Source of the DNA: Planctomycetales bacterium
Lineage (GTDB): Bacteria > Planctomycetota > UBA11346
DNA length: 18,405 nucleotides
Direction: 5' to 3'
NCBI GenBank assembly: GCA_025362255.1
Contig: JANYGY010000065.1
Coordinates: forward strand, 1-18,405
Both the position numbers and the translations under genes were made by a program. The notes under the pieces are model-generated. The model was given only the letters and a program-made list of their open reading frames with translations, did no database searches and was not told the origin of the DNA. Shown in pieces: positions 1 to 6,725 of this stretch; position 1 is the first letter of the stretch, and each line of letters begins with the position of its first letter.

Positions 1-1
1 G

Positions 2-220
2 GACATTGCGGCCACCAGCCTGGTGGTCAGCGAGGCCGGCGGTCGCGCCACTGATCTTGATGGGACGCCGTCGCTGCGCACCGGCAACGCGGTGGTGACC
101 AATGGGATTCTGCATGAACGAGTTCTCGACATCATTTCCCGTCACCGAGCCGATCTGCCGGGCCTCCACTCTAAGCAGCAGCCTGAGCAGCAGCACGAGC
201 AGGCGAAGGTGGCTCGGTGA
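2..220 (+). CDS. Inositol monophosphatase family protein, C-terminal end (partial)
   Basis: Only the last 72 codons lie in the window; the 5' part is upstream. The first visible residues, DIAATSLVVSEAGGRATD, match the metal-binding and closing region of the inositol-monophosphatase/FIG superfamily (the W-D-x-A-A aspartate followed by an EAGG..TD..G block). The VVTNG..H stretch after it is the usual final strand and helix. Members hydrolyse phosphate monoesters such as myo-inositol phosphate, histidinol phosphate or 3'-phosphoadenosine 5'-phosphate in a Mg-dependent reaction; the substrate cannot be told from this fragment. After the family's usual end there is an extra glutamine-rich tail of about 20 residues (QQPEQQHEQ). 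The TGA stop (218-220) shares its last base with the ATG of the next gene, so the two are probably co-transcribed and translationally coupled. The family call is firm; the exact enzyme is open. Confidence 0.8.
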   Translation, partial: DIAATSLVVSEAGGRATDLDGTPSLRTGNAVVTNGILHERVLDIISRHRADLPGLHSKQQPEQQHEQAKVAR

Positions 221-1428
221 TGCGCTGGCTGGTGATGGTCTTGGGTGCTGGCTTGCCGCTGTGGTCGGCAACCGCTGACGACCTGCTCGCGGCGGCCAAT
301 GCGGCGGTGCCGGCTGATGAACTTACCGTCGGCAATCCCGCGCGCGCCAACGCGATCGCGGCACTGGTCGACACTCCGGGGCTGGCGGCGGGTGAACGCA
401 CTGCGTTGCTCGCCGCGTTGGCCGAAGCCTGGCTCGATGCCCTGGAACCGGCCAAGGCGACGGCTGCGATCAGTGAAATCCTTGCTGCTGCGTCTGCCAC
501 ACCGGCGCTGCGCGAGCGCGCGATGCTCGCTTGGGTCGCGGCGTGGCAGGTGCGTGTGCAGGCGGCCGAAACACCTTTGCCGGATCCGGTGACCGCGGTT
601 GCGGCGCTGGATCCCGCGCATCCGCCGAGCGTGCGCGTTCAGGCCCGCGCCCTGGCGGCGCGTGCGCGCGCGGCGCTCATGCGCCGCGAACCGGCGGCGA
701 TGGTCGACCTCGATGCGGCGATCACCTTGCTCGCGAGTGCTGATCCAGGCGAACGAGTGCCGATGTATGCCCTGCGGCTGACCGCGATGGAAGCCGCCGG
801 CGCCACTCCCGACGAGGTGCGGATTTTCCTGCAAGCGCATCGGGATGACCCGGCGGCGACGATCTCCGCCGAGGCCGCGCTCACCGGGGTCCAGAAACTT
901 TCCGGCCAACCTGCGCCACCGTTGCGCCTGAAGCGGCTCGATGGCAAGGGCGGCATGCTCAGCCTCGCGGACCTGAAGCCGGGTGCCCCGGTGCTGATCG
1001 ATGTCTTCGCCACGTGGTGCAAACCTTGCGCCCAGATGGCCCCGGCGGTCACCGCCTTGGCGACGCGTTGGCAGCCACGTGGCGTCGAGGTGCTCGGCGT
1101 GTCGCTCGACACCCCTGACACCATCGGCGCCCTGCCGGCGTGGATCGCCAGTCACGGCATCAATTATCCAATTGTCGGTGATGGACTGGGATGGGATTCA
1201 GAGTTCGCCGCGGCGTGGCACATCGATTCGATTCCGCGTTTGATCCTGCTCGACGGCGCCGGCGTGATCGTCAGCGCGGATTTGGGCGGGGCGACGATCG
1301 AGGAAGTCGAACGCAATGTCGATCAGGCGGTGCAGCGGCTGCTTGATCCCAAAGGCGCTGGCCCAGCGCCAGTTCCCGTTCCATCCGCAGCCCCCGCCAA
1401 GCCGATCGTCGATGATGGGATCCCCTAG
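220..1428 (+). CDS. Secreted TlpA/ResA-like thiol-disulfide oxidoreductase with long N-terminal domain
   Basis: The protein has 402 residues. A Sec signal peptide (hydrophobic residues 3-18, likely cleavage after ATA, residue 19) sends it to the periplasm. Residues 20-225 are alanine-rich and predicted helical, perhaps TPR-like, with no domain I recognise. Residues 230-380 form a thioredoxin fold: the active site is W266-C-K-P-C270 in FATWCKPC, and the cis-proline strand is SIPRLILLDGAG with Pro339. The WCKPC core and extracytoplasmic location fit the TlpA/ResA/DsbE group, which reduces disulfides, for example on apocytochrome c or other envelope proteins. A proline/alanine-rich tail ends the protein. 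The ATG at 220 was chosen because it overlaps the preceding TGA and gives a clean signal peptide; a GTG lies just before it. The TonB receptor starts 4 nt after its stop. The partner is unknown; the diheme cytochrome encoded convergently at 3477-6575 is one inferred candidate. Confidence 0.85.
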   Translation: MRWLVMVLGAGLPLWSATADDLLAAANAAVPADELTVGNPARANAIAALVDTPGLAAGERTALLAALAEAWLDALEPAKATAAISEILAAASATPALRERAMLAWVAAWQVRVQAAETPLPDPVTAVAALDPAHPPSVRVQARALAARARAALMRREPAAMVDLDAAITLLASADPGERVPMYALRLTAMEAAGATPDEVRIFLQAHRDDPAATISAEAALTGVQKLSGQPAPPLRLKRLDGKGGMLSLADLKPGAPVLIDVFATWCKPCAQMAPAVTALATRWQPRGVEVLGVSLDTPDTIGALPAWIASHGINYPIVGDGLGWDSEFAAAWHIDSIPRLILLDGAGVIVSADLGGATIEEVERNVDQAVQRLLDPKGAGPAPVPVPSAAPAKPIVDDGIP

Positions 1429-1432
1429 AAAC

Positions 1433-3499
1433 ATGCCGCGCACCCCCATCTCACTGACGCTACTCGCGCTTGCCACGGCCTGTGGATGGTCGCCCACGGT
1501 GATCGCGGAAGAGTCTGCGCCAGAGCCCGTGTTCGACGCCCCCCGGATCGTCGTCAACGGCACCAAGGCCGTCGCTGAAATCGGCCAGGTGCCGACGTCG
1601 GTCGCGGTGATCGGCGGTCAGCAGATCGAAGATCGTGGCGATCGCACCCTCGATGAGGTGTTCAGCCAGGTTGCCAATGTCCACGCCATCAATCTCGGTG
1701 GGCACACGTCCTATCCGGTGATTCGCGGCATCAGCGGCTTGTCGGATCAGACTCCGGCGAGCATCGTCATCGATGGCATCAGTCCGCGCGGCTTGGGTCT
1801 CGATGGCGTGCTCGATGCGGAACAGGTCGAAATTCTGCGCGGCCCGCAGGGCACGTTGTATGGCCAGAACACGATTCCTGGGGTCGTCGCGGTGACCACG
1901 CGCAGCCCCGGCCGCCATTGGTCGGGCTGGGGCCAGCTCGACGCGTCTTCCTTCAATACTCAGGCCGCTGCGGCTGCCGCCGGTGGCCCGATCAGCGACA
2001 CGGTTGGAGTCCGCCTCGCCGTCCGCGGCGAGCGCAGCGATGGCTGGCGGACCAACGTGGTCACCGACGACGAGCGCGCATCGGCGAGCCGCGACGTGCA
2101 GGGCCAGGGCAAACTCGTTTGGGCGATCGGCGAAGGCTGGCGCGCCCAGGTCACCGGACTCATGGTTCGGAATCGCACCACCGGCGATCAATTTGCCCCG
2201 CTGGATCTCGCGCGCCGGAATCAGACGCAGAACAGCGACACCGGAGAATTTTCCGCCGATGTGACCGCCGGCGGACTGACGCTGTCGCGACATGCCGGAG
2301 ATGACGATGGCGATCAGCGCACGGTGACCGCGATCACCGGCCTCAGCCGCACCCGGGACGTGTTTGATCTCGACATCGATTTTTCGCCGGTGCCCGGTTC
2401 GACGCTACGCAAAGAAACCGTCCGTCAGCAAGTTTCGCAGGAAGTTCGCTACGGCGGCGGCCACGGCCTGAACGTCTGGCTGGTCGGCTTGTATGCGTCC
2501 GGCGAGCGCCAGCAGGTCGATGCGCCTCTTACCATCGCGCCGAGTGTGGCGTTACCGCCCGGACTGCAGGTCGTGCGTGGCGGCACGCAGACGAGCAGCA
2601 ATCTCGCGGCCTTCGGCCAAGCGGGCCTGCCGCTGGGGCCGGGCTGGACCCTGACCGGGGGCCTGCGCCTCGAGCACCAGCAGCAAGTGGTCGATTACAC
2701 CTACCGCGACAATCTCACTGCTGGTTTCACCTACGACGATCGACGCAGCGACAATGTGGCGCTGCCCAAAGCGAGCCTCGCCTATGCGTGGAGCGAGGAC
2801 GTGCTGACGTGGTGGTCAGTGGCGCGCGGAAACACTCCTGGTGGTTACAACCTGACCCCGGCGGCAGTGAGCGAAATCGACGGCGGATACGGCGCCGAAA
2901 GCGCCTGGACCTACGAATTCGGTCAACGCATCGCCGCACTCGATCGACGGCTGCGTCTGTCGTTCGGTGCCTTCGTCACGGATTACCACGACAAGCAAGT
3001 GACGGTGTTGGCACCGCCGACGACGTTCCTCATCCGTAATGCGGCACGCGCGCGCATCACCGGGGTCGAGAGCGATCTCACCGCCGAAGTCATGCCCGGT
3101 TTGGATTTCCTGGCCGGCATCGGAGCCCTGCGCCCGGTGTTCACCGAGTACGACTCCGGTACCGCCGATCTGGCCGGCAATCATCTGCCGATGGCCCCGA
3201 GTTACGACGGGTACACCGGGTTGCAGTGGCGCGATGAATCAGGGCTGGTCGTGCGCGGCGATCTGTCGGCGATCGGGGCGTATTACGCTGATGACCAGAA
3301 TCAGATTGAGCAAGATGCGTATCGCCTGCTCGGTGCGCGCATCGGTTACGATGCGGGTCCGTGGTCGCTGTTCGTGTGGGGCCGCAATCTCGGTGACGCA
3401 GGTTTTTGGACCCGCGCCAGCGTGACCCAAGCTGGCCAGCAGGTCGCTGTTTCGGGCGAACCACGCAGCTTTGGCATCACGGCCGCCGGCCGGTTCTGA
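1433..3499 (+). CDS. TonB-dependent outer-membrane receptor
   Basis: The protein has 688 residues. A signal peptide (residues 1-25, cleavage after VIA) is followed by a short TonB-box-like segment (RIVVNG, 38-43) and the plug domain (about 48-157). The plug carries the typical P-T-S-V-x-V-I strand, the VIRGISG region and the hallmark VEILRGPQGTLYG (132-144). The rest is a 22-strand barrel type sequence with alternating polar and hydrophobic strands, ending in a C-terminal phenylalanine, the usual outer-membrane assembly signal. The protein imports a scarce ligand (siderophore, cobalamin, glycan or other) using TonB-ExbBD energy; the ligand cannot be inferred. The ATG at 1433 was chosen because it gives a proper signal peptide and lies 4 nt after the previous stop; in-frame ATGs at 1412 and 1415 would overlap the upstream gene. 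Length is normal for the family. Its 3' end overlaps the convergent dehydrogenase gene by 23 bp. Confidence 0.9.
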   Translation: MPRTPISLTLLALATACGWSPTVIAEESAPEPVFDAPRIVVNGTKAVAEIGQVPTSVAVIGGQQIEDRGDRTLDEVFSQVANVHAINLGGHTSYPVIRGISGLSDQTPASIVIDGISPRGLGLDGVLDAEQVEILRGPQGTLYGQNTIPGVVAVTTRSPGRHWSGWGQLDASSFNTQAAAAAAGGPISDTVGVRLAVRGERSDGWRTNVVTDDERASASRDVQGQGKLVWAIGEGWRAQVTGLMVRNRTTGDQFAPLDLARRNQTQNSDTGEFSADVTAGGLTLSRHAGDDDGDQRTVTAITGLSRTRDVFDLDIDFSPVPGSTLRKETVRQQVSQEVRYGGGHGLNVWLVGLYASGERQQVDAPLTIAPSVALPPGLQVVRGGTQTSSNLAAFGQAGLPLGPGWTLTGGLRLEHQQQVVDYTYRDNLTAGFTYDDRRSDNVALPKASLAYAWSEDVLTWWSVARGNTPGGYNLTPAAVSEIDGGYGAESAWTYEFGQRIAALDRRLRLSFGAFVTDYHDKQVTVLAPPTTFLIRNAARARITGVESDLTAEVMPGLDFLAGIGALRPVFTEYDSGTADLAGNHLPMAPSYDGYTGLQWRDESGLVVRGDLSAIGAYYADDQNQIEQDAYRLLGARIGYDAGPWSLFVWGRNLGDAGFWTRASVTQAGQQVAVSGEPRSFGITAAGRF

Positions 3500-6400
3500 C
3501 GGCGATCACGCCCAAGCCAGTCATTACGAGAAAAAGCGCGGCCATACCACCGACGCCACAGCCTCCTTTAGAATCATCCGCCACGGGAGTAGACTCAATG
3601 GGCACCACGGGGGCCTCGGGCGTTGGAGTTGGCGTTGGCGTTGGAGTTGGAGTAGTGCCCGTCGAAAGAATCCAATCGCGTAGCATCGTGGTACCCGGTA
3701 CATCGACCGTGCGTCGGCCGATTCTTGGCATGCGGATGCTGGGGTCGGAACTCAGCGCGCGAACCAACATGATCGAAGCGGCAGGATTCCCCGGGGCCAC
3801 CACTCGCGCTCCGGCGATCCCAAGTGGATCCGCGACCACGCCGTCGAGCAGTCCGGCGCTGCCCAATGCAGTGGTGAAACGGGCATCGAACGCTGCTGGT
3901 GCCCCACCGGGACGATGACAGGGCGCGCAATTCACATCGAGATAACTACGCGCTTGCAGCTCGAGGCTGGCCCCAGGTGCGCCAATCGCCGACAGCCGAA
4001 CCACGGCAGCGATCGCGGCGTCGCTTGGCGCAGCGCTGAACAATTTGGCAAAACGCCACGCCGTGAGCTGCTGCTCGGTGGCACTTGGATAGGTCATGTC
4101 ACGGGTGAGCTGCCGCGAATTCAGGCCCAGCACCATCCCCGAGTTAATCGAGTGGCACGCCAGGCAGTCGGTGGTGCTCGGGAAATACCATTCCTGGTTG
4201 CGCGTGCCGCTGGCGGTGGTGACCGACAGCATCTCAGTGGCCGCAGCGAGCACGACCGTGGCGTCGGTGCCAGCGGCGTTCCAGCGATAGCTGGCGCCAT
4301 GGATGCCGGCTGCGTCTTGCACCAAGATGCGGGTTTCCAAGCGATGGAGCACGGTTGGCTGGCGCTCGTCCAGGGCGATGGCGAAATGCTTCACGAACAC
4401 CGTCCCGGTGGGAAAGGTCCATTGGCCATCTGCCGACCAGCCGACGGTCTGGCCTTCAGGAACCGCGACCCAGCGGGTCTTCACCGCGTGATCACTCCAG
4501 AACGGCAGATTCAGGCTGTAGGGGATGAGCGCCGCGACCGGCGTCAGGCTCGTGGTGTCGCTGAACGTACCGGTGGTGCTCAGCAATGTCGGCAGCGAGG
4601 CAGGATCGGTTGGCATGCCGAGGTAGGCGGGGCTCGACGGTCGCAGCGGAATCCCGCGAGCGGCCGAGGTGATGGTGAAGCTTTGTTCCGCCACGGGCGA
4701 GACGCCGTTGCTGACCCGGATGGTGACGGATTCGGTGCCCGCGCTGGTCGGCGTCCAGCTCAGCGTGGCTCCACTCACGGTCATGCCCGCCGGGCCGGTG
4801 ACTATGGTCAAGGTGCGCGGTGTTTTGCCGACCGCGATGACGGGATAGCTCCACACCAAGCCGATGCCGCCTTCGCCCGGTGCGGTCGAGGTGATCAGCG
4901 GGGCGTCATCGAGGATGAGGGTCAGCGCGCGACTGGTCTGGTCGCCGGTGCTGTCGGCCACGCGTATCGTCAGCGCTAACGTGCCGCCGGTCGCCGGGGT
5001 GCCGCTAAGCACGCCATCACTGCTCAGGGTCAGGCCACTCGGCAACGTGCCCGAGGTCAGCGACCAGGTCAGCGGCGGCACTCCGCCGCTGACCGCCAGC
5101 ACCGCGCGATACGCCTGCGCCGTGCGTCCAGCGGGCAGCGCCGTGGTGGTGATCGCCAGCGGCTGCGGCGCGGTCACGGTCAGGGTCAAACTCCGGGCAT
5201 TGGTCACGGATCCGTCGGTGACACTGACGATAAAGGTCGCGCTGGTCACCGTCGTCGGTGTGCCGCTCAGCAGTCCGCTTGTGCTGAGCGTGATGCCACC
5301 GGGCAGCGTGCCGGATGTCAGCGTCCAGGTCGTCGCCCCGACCGCGCCAACGGCGACGAGCTGAGCTGAATAGGAGGAATCACGAAGGGCATTCGGCACT
5401 GTCGACGTGGTGATTTGCAGGCTGGGCATCACCTGCCATAAGGTGCCGTTGTCATAGTCGCACAGATACAATTCTCCGAGATTGTCGGCGTCGATCGAGA
5501 CCACTGGGCTGATGGTGTTGTTGCCGACAAGTTCCGTTCTGCGATCCACCCGATTGGTGGCAGCCGTCCATGAATAGAATTTATTGCCGCCGTAATCCGC
5601 GAACAGATACGTGCCGACCAGACTCGGGATGGCAGCTCCGCGGTAGACGTGGCCGCCGATCACACAACTGCCGAAAGTGCGATTATAATCGAGCACCGGT
5701 TCACGGAGATTTCCGGGATCAGTGGGGCCAAGGCCCGTGGCGTGGGCGCCTTCTCGAATTCGCCAGCCGAAATTCACATTTTTTTCGCCCGCGGCCAAGC
5801 GGTCGATCTCTTCATAATTATCTTGTCCGACGTCACCGATCCACAGCTCGCCGGTGCTGCGATCAAAGCTGCACCGCCAGGGATGTCGCAGACCGTACAC
5901 CCAGATTCCTCCGAATTTTCCTGAGACGCCGGCGTACGGGTTATCGCTTGGAATAGCGAGGGCGCCGCTGCTGGAGACGGTGTAGCGTAGGATTTTTCCA
6001 AGCGGGCTGTTCAGGTCCTGGGCATTGCCGCCCATGGTGCCGTGGTTGTCGTTACTGCCGCCGCCATCTCCGGCACCAATATAAAGCTTGCCATCAGGCC
6101 CGAACGCGAGCCAGCCACCATTGTGATTGGCTTCCGGTTGGGTGTAGGCCAGCACCAAATCGGTTGCCGCATTGTAGGCATCGGCGGCTGAGCTGCCCGA
6201 GGCCACATGCAGTCGGCGGATCTCGGTATTGCCTGCGGTGTTGGTGCAGTTGATGAAAAGCCAGCCGTTGGTCGCGAAATCAGGGTGGCAAGCAATGCCA
6301 ACCAGCCCTTGTTCAGTGCCAGTGCTGATCCCGCCAACGGTCGCCAGCGCGGTGGATTGGAGCACGCCGTTGAGGATCACGCGGATCTTGCCGGTGTGCT

Positions 6401-6575
6401 GTTCGATCACCAACAAGCGTTGGTTGTCGCCAGGAATTGGACACATCGCGGTCGGCTTGCTCAGCCCGGTGACCACTGATCTGGTGGTGATACCCAGGGG
6501 CTCGACGGCGTCCGAGACGACTGCGCACGTCAGGATCAACAACAGCGCAGGTAGGAACCAGAGATTGCGAGACAT
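3477..6575 (-). CDS. Secreted PQQ-type sugar dehydrogenase fused to Ig-like repeats, diheme cytochrome c and a Gly-Gly-Cys C-terminal anchor
   Basis: The protein has 1032 residues. Residues 1-23 are a Sec signal peptide. Residues 28-383 are a six-bladed glucose/sorbosone dehydrogenase (GSDH) domain with its usual signatures: HPDF near the first blades, LYIGAGDGGG, GKILR and YGLRHPWR. Two to three Ig-like domains of the putative-Ig/cadherin type follow (about 386-640), with near-identical SGTLP..LS..G.LSGTP modules. From GIPLRP (641) the sequence matches the HNE_0200/SO2930 diheme family (IPYSLNLPFWSD), with two CxxCH heme sites at 804-808 and 883-887. A Thr-Pro repeat linker (around 972-986) leads to a tail of KGGCG (1003-1007), a membrane helix (1010-1027) and basic RTGRRP, a C-terminal sorting signal architecture. 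Inferred role: periplasmic or surface oxidation of a sugar or alcohol, with electrons passed to the fused hemes. ATG 6575 has a GGAG Shine-Dalgarno five bases upstream. The substrate is unknown. Confidence 0.9.
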   Translation of the reverse strand: MSRNLWFLPALLLILTCAVVSDAVEPLGITTRSVVTGLSKPTAMCPIPGDNQRLLVIEQHTGKIRVILNGVLQSTALATVGGISTGTEQGLVGIACHPDFATNGWLFINCTNTAGNTEIRRLHVASGSSAADAYNAATDLVLAYTQPEANHNGGWLAFGPDGKLYIGAGDGGGSNDNHGTMGGNAQDLNSPLGKILRYTVSSSGALAIPSDNPYAGVSGKFGGIWVYGLRHPWRCSFDRSTGELWIGDVGQDNYEEIDRLAAGEKNVNFGWRIREGAHATGLGPTDPGNLREPVLDYNRTFGSCVIGGHVYRGAAIPSLVGTYLFADYGGNKFYSWTAATNRVDRRTELVGNNTISPVVSIDADNLGELYLCDYDNGTLWQVMPSLQITTSTVPNALRDSSYSAQLVAVGAVGATTWTLTSGTLPGGITLSTSGLLSGTPTTVTSATFIVSVTDGSVTNARSLTLTVTAPQPLAITTTALPAGRTAQAYRAVLAVSGGVPPLTWSLTSGTLPSGLTLSSDGVLSGTPATGGTLALTIRVADSTGDQTSRALTLILDDAPLITSTAPGEGGIGLVWSYPVIAVGKTPRTLTIVTGPAGMTVSGATLSWTPTSAGTESVTIRVSNGVSPVAEQSFTITSAARGIPLRPSSPAYLGMPTDPASLPTLLSTTGTFSDTTSLTPVAALIPYSLNLPFWSDHAVKTRWVAVPEGQTVGWSADGQWTFPTGTVFVKHFAIALDERQPTVLHRLETRILVQDAAGIHGASYRWNAAGTDATVVLAAATEMLSVTTASGTRNQEWYFPSTTDCLACHSINSGMVLGLNSRQLTRDMTYPSATEQQLTAWRFAKLFSAAPSDAAIAAVVRLSAIGAPGASLELQARSYLDVNCAPCHRPGGAPAAFDARFTTALGSAGLLDGVVADPLGIAGARVVAPGNPAASIMLVRALSSDPSIRMPRIGRRTVDVPGTTMLRDWILSTGTTPTPTPTPTPTPEAPVVPIESTPVADDSKGGCGVGGMAALFLVMTGLGVIAVRTGRRP
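3621..3656 (+). repeat. Hexanucleotide tandem repeat coding a Thr-Pro linker
   Basis: Five perfect units of [A/C]GTTGG run from 3621 to 3650, followed by a degenerate AGTAGT. On the coding (minus) strand they give the alternating Thr-Pro linker between the diheme domain and the C-terminal anchor of the dehydrogenase. Whole-unit gain or loss would keep the frame and only change linker length. Confidence 0.85.
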
Positions 6576-6725
6576 GAGGGCTCCAAAAAAAATAATCGCT
6601 TAACGCTCTTATTGTGATCCAAACAGCTTGATCATGGAAGCAGTGTTCGTGGTTAAGCGAGCCGCTGTGTCTTCATTCATCCACGGTCGGACAGCCCTCA
6701 GAAGAAAGTACTGTCCCGTAAAACC

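Noticed and set aside
142..1155. Long minus-strand open frame opposite the TlpA-like gene
   Set aside because: Arg/His-rich shadow product typical of GC-rich antisense frames; the plus strand has a clear signal peptide and a WCKPC site.
3915..4979. 354-codon plus-strand frame opposite the dehydrogenase
   Set aside because: Arg/Gly/His-rich composition, no recognisable motif, and it covers the heme-binding and Ig regions of a real gene.
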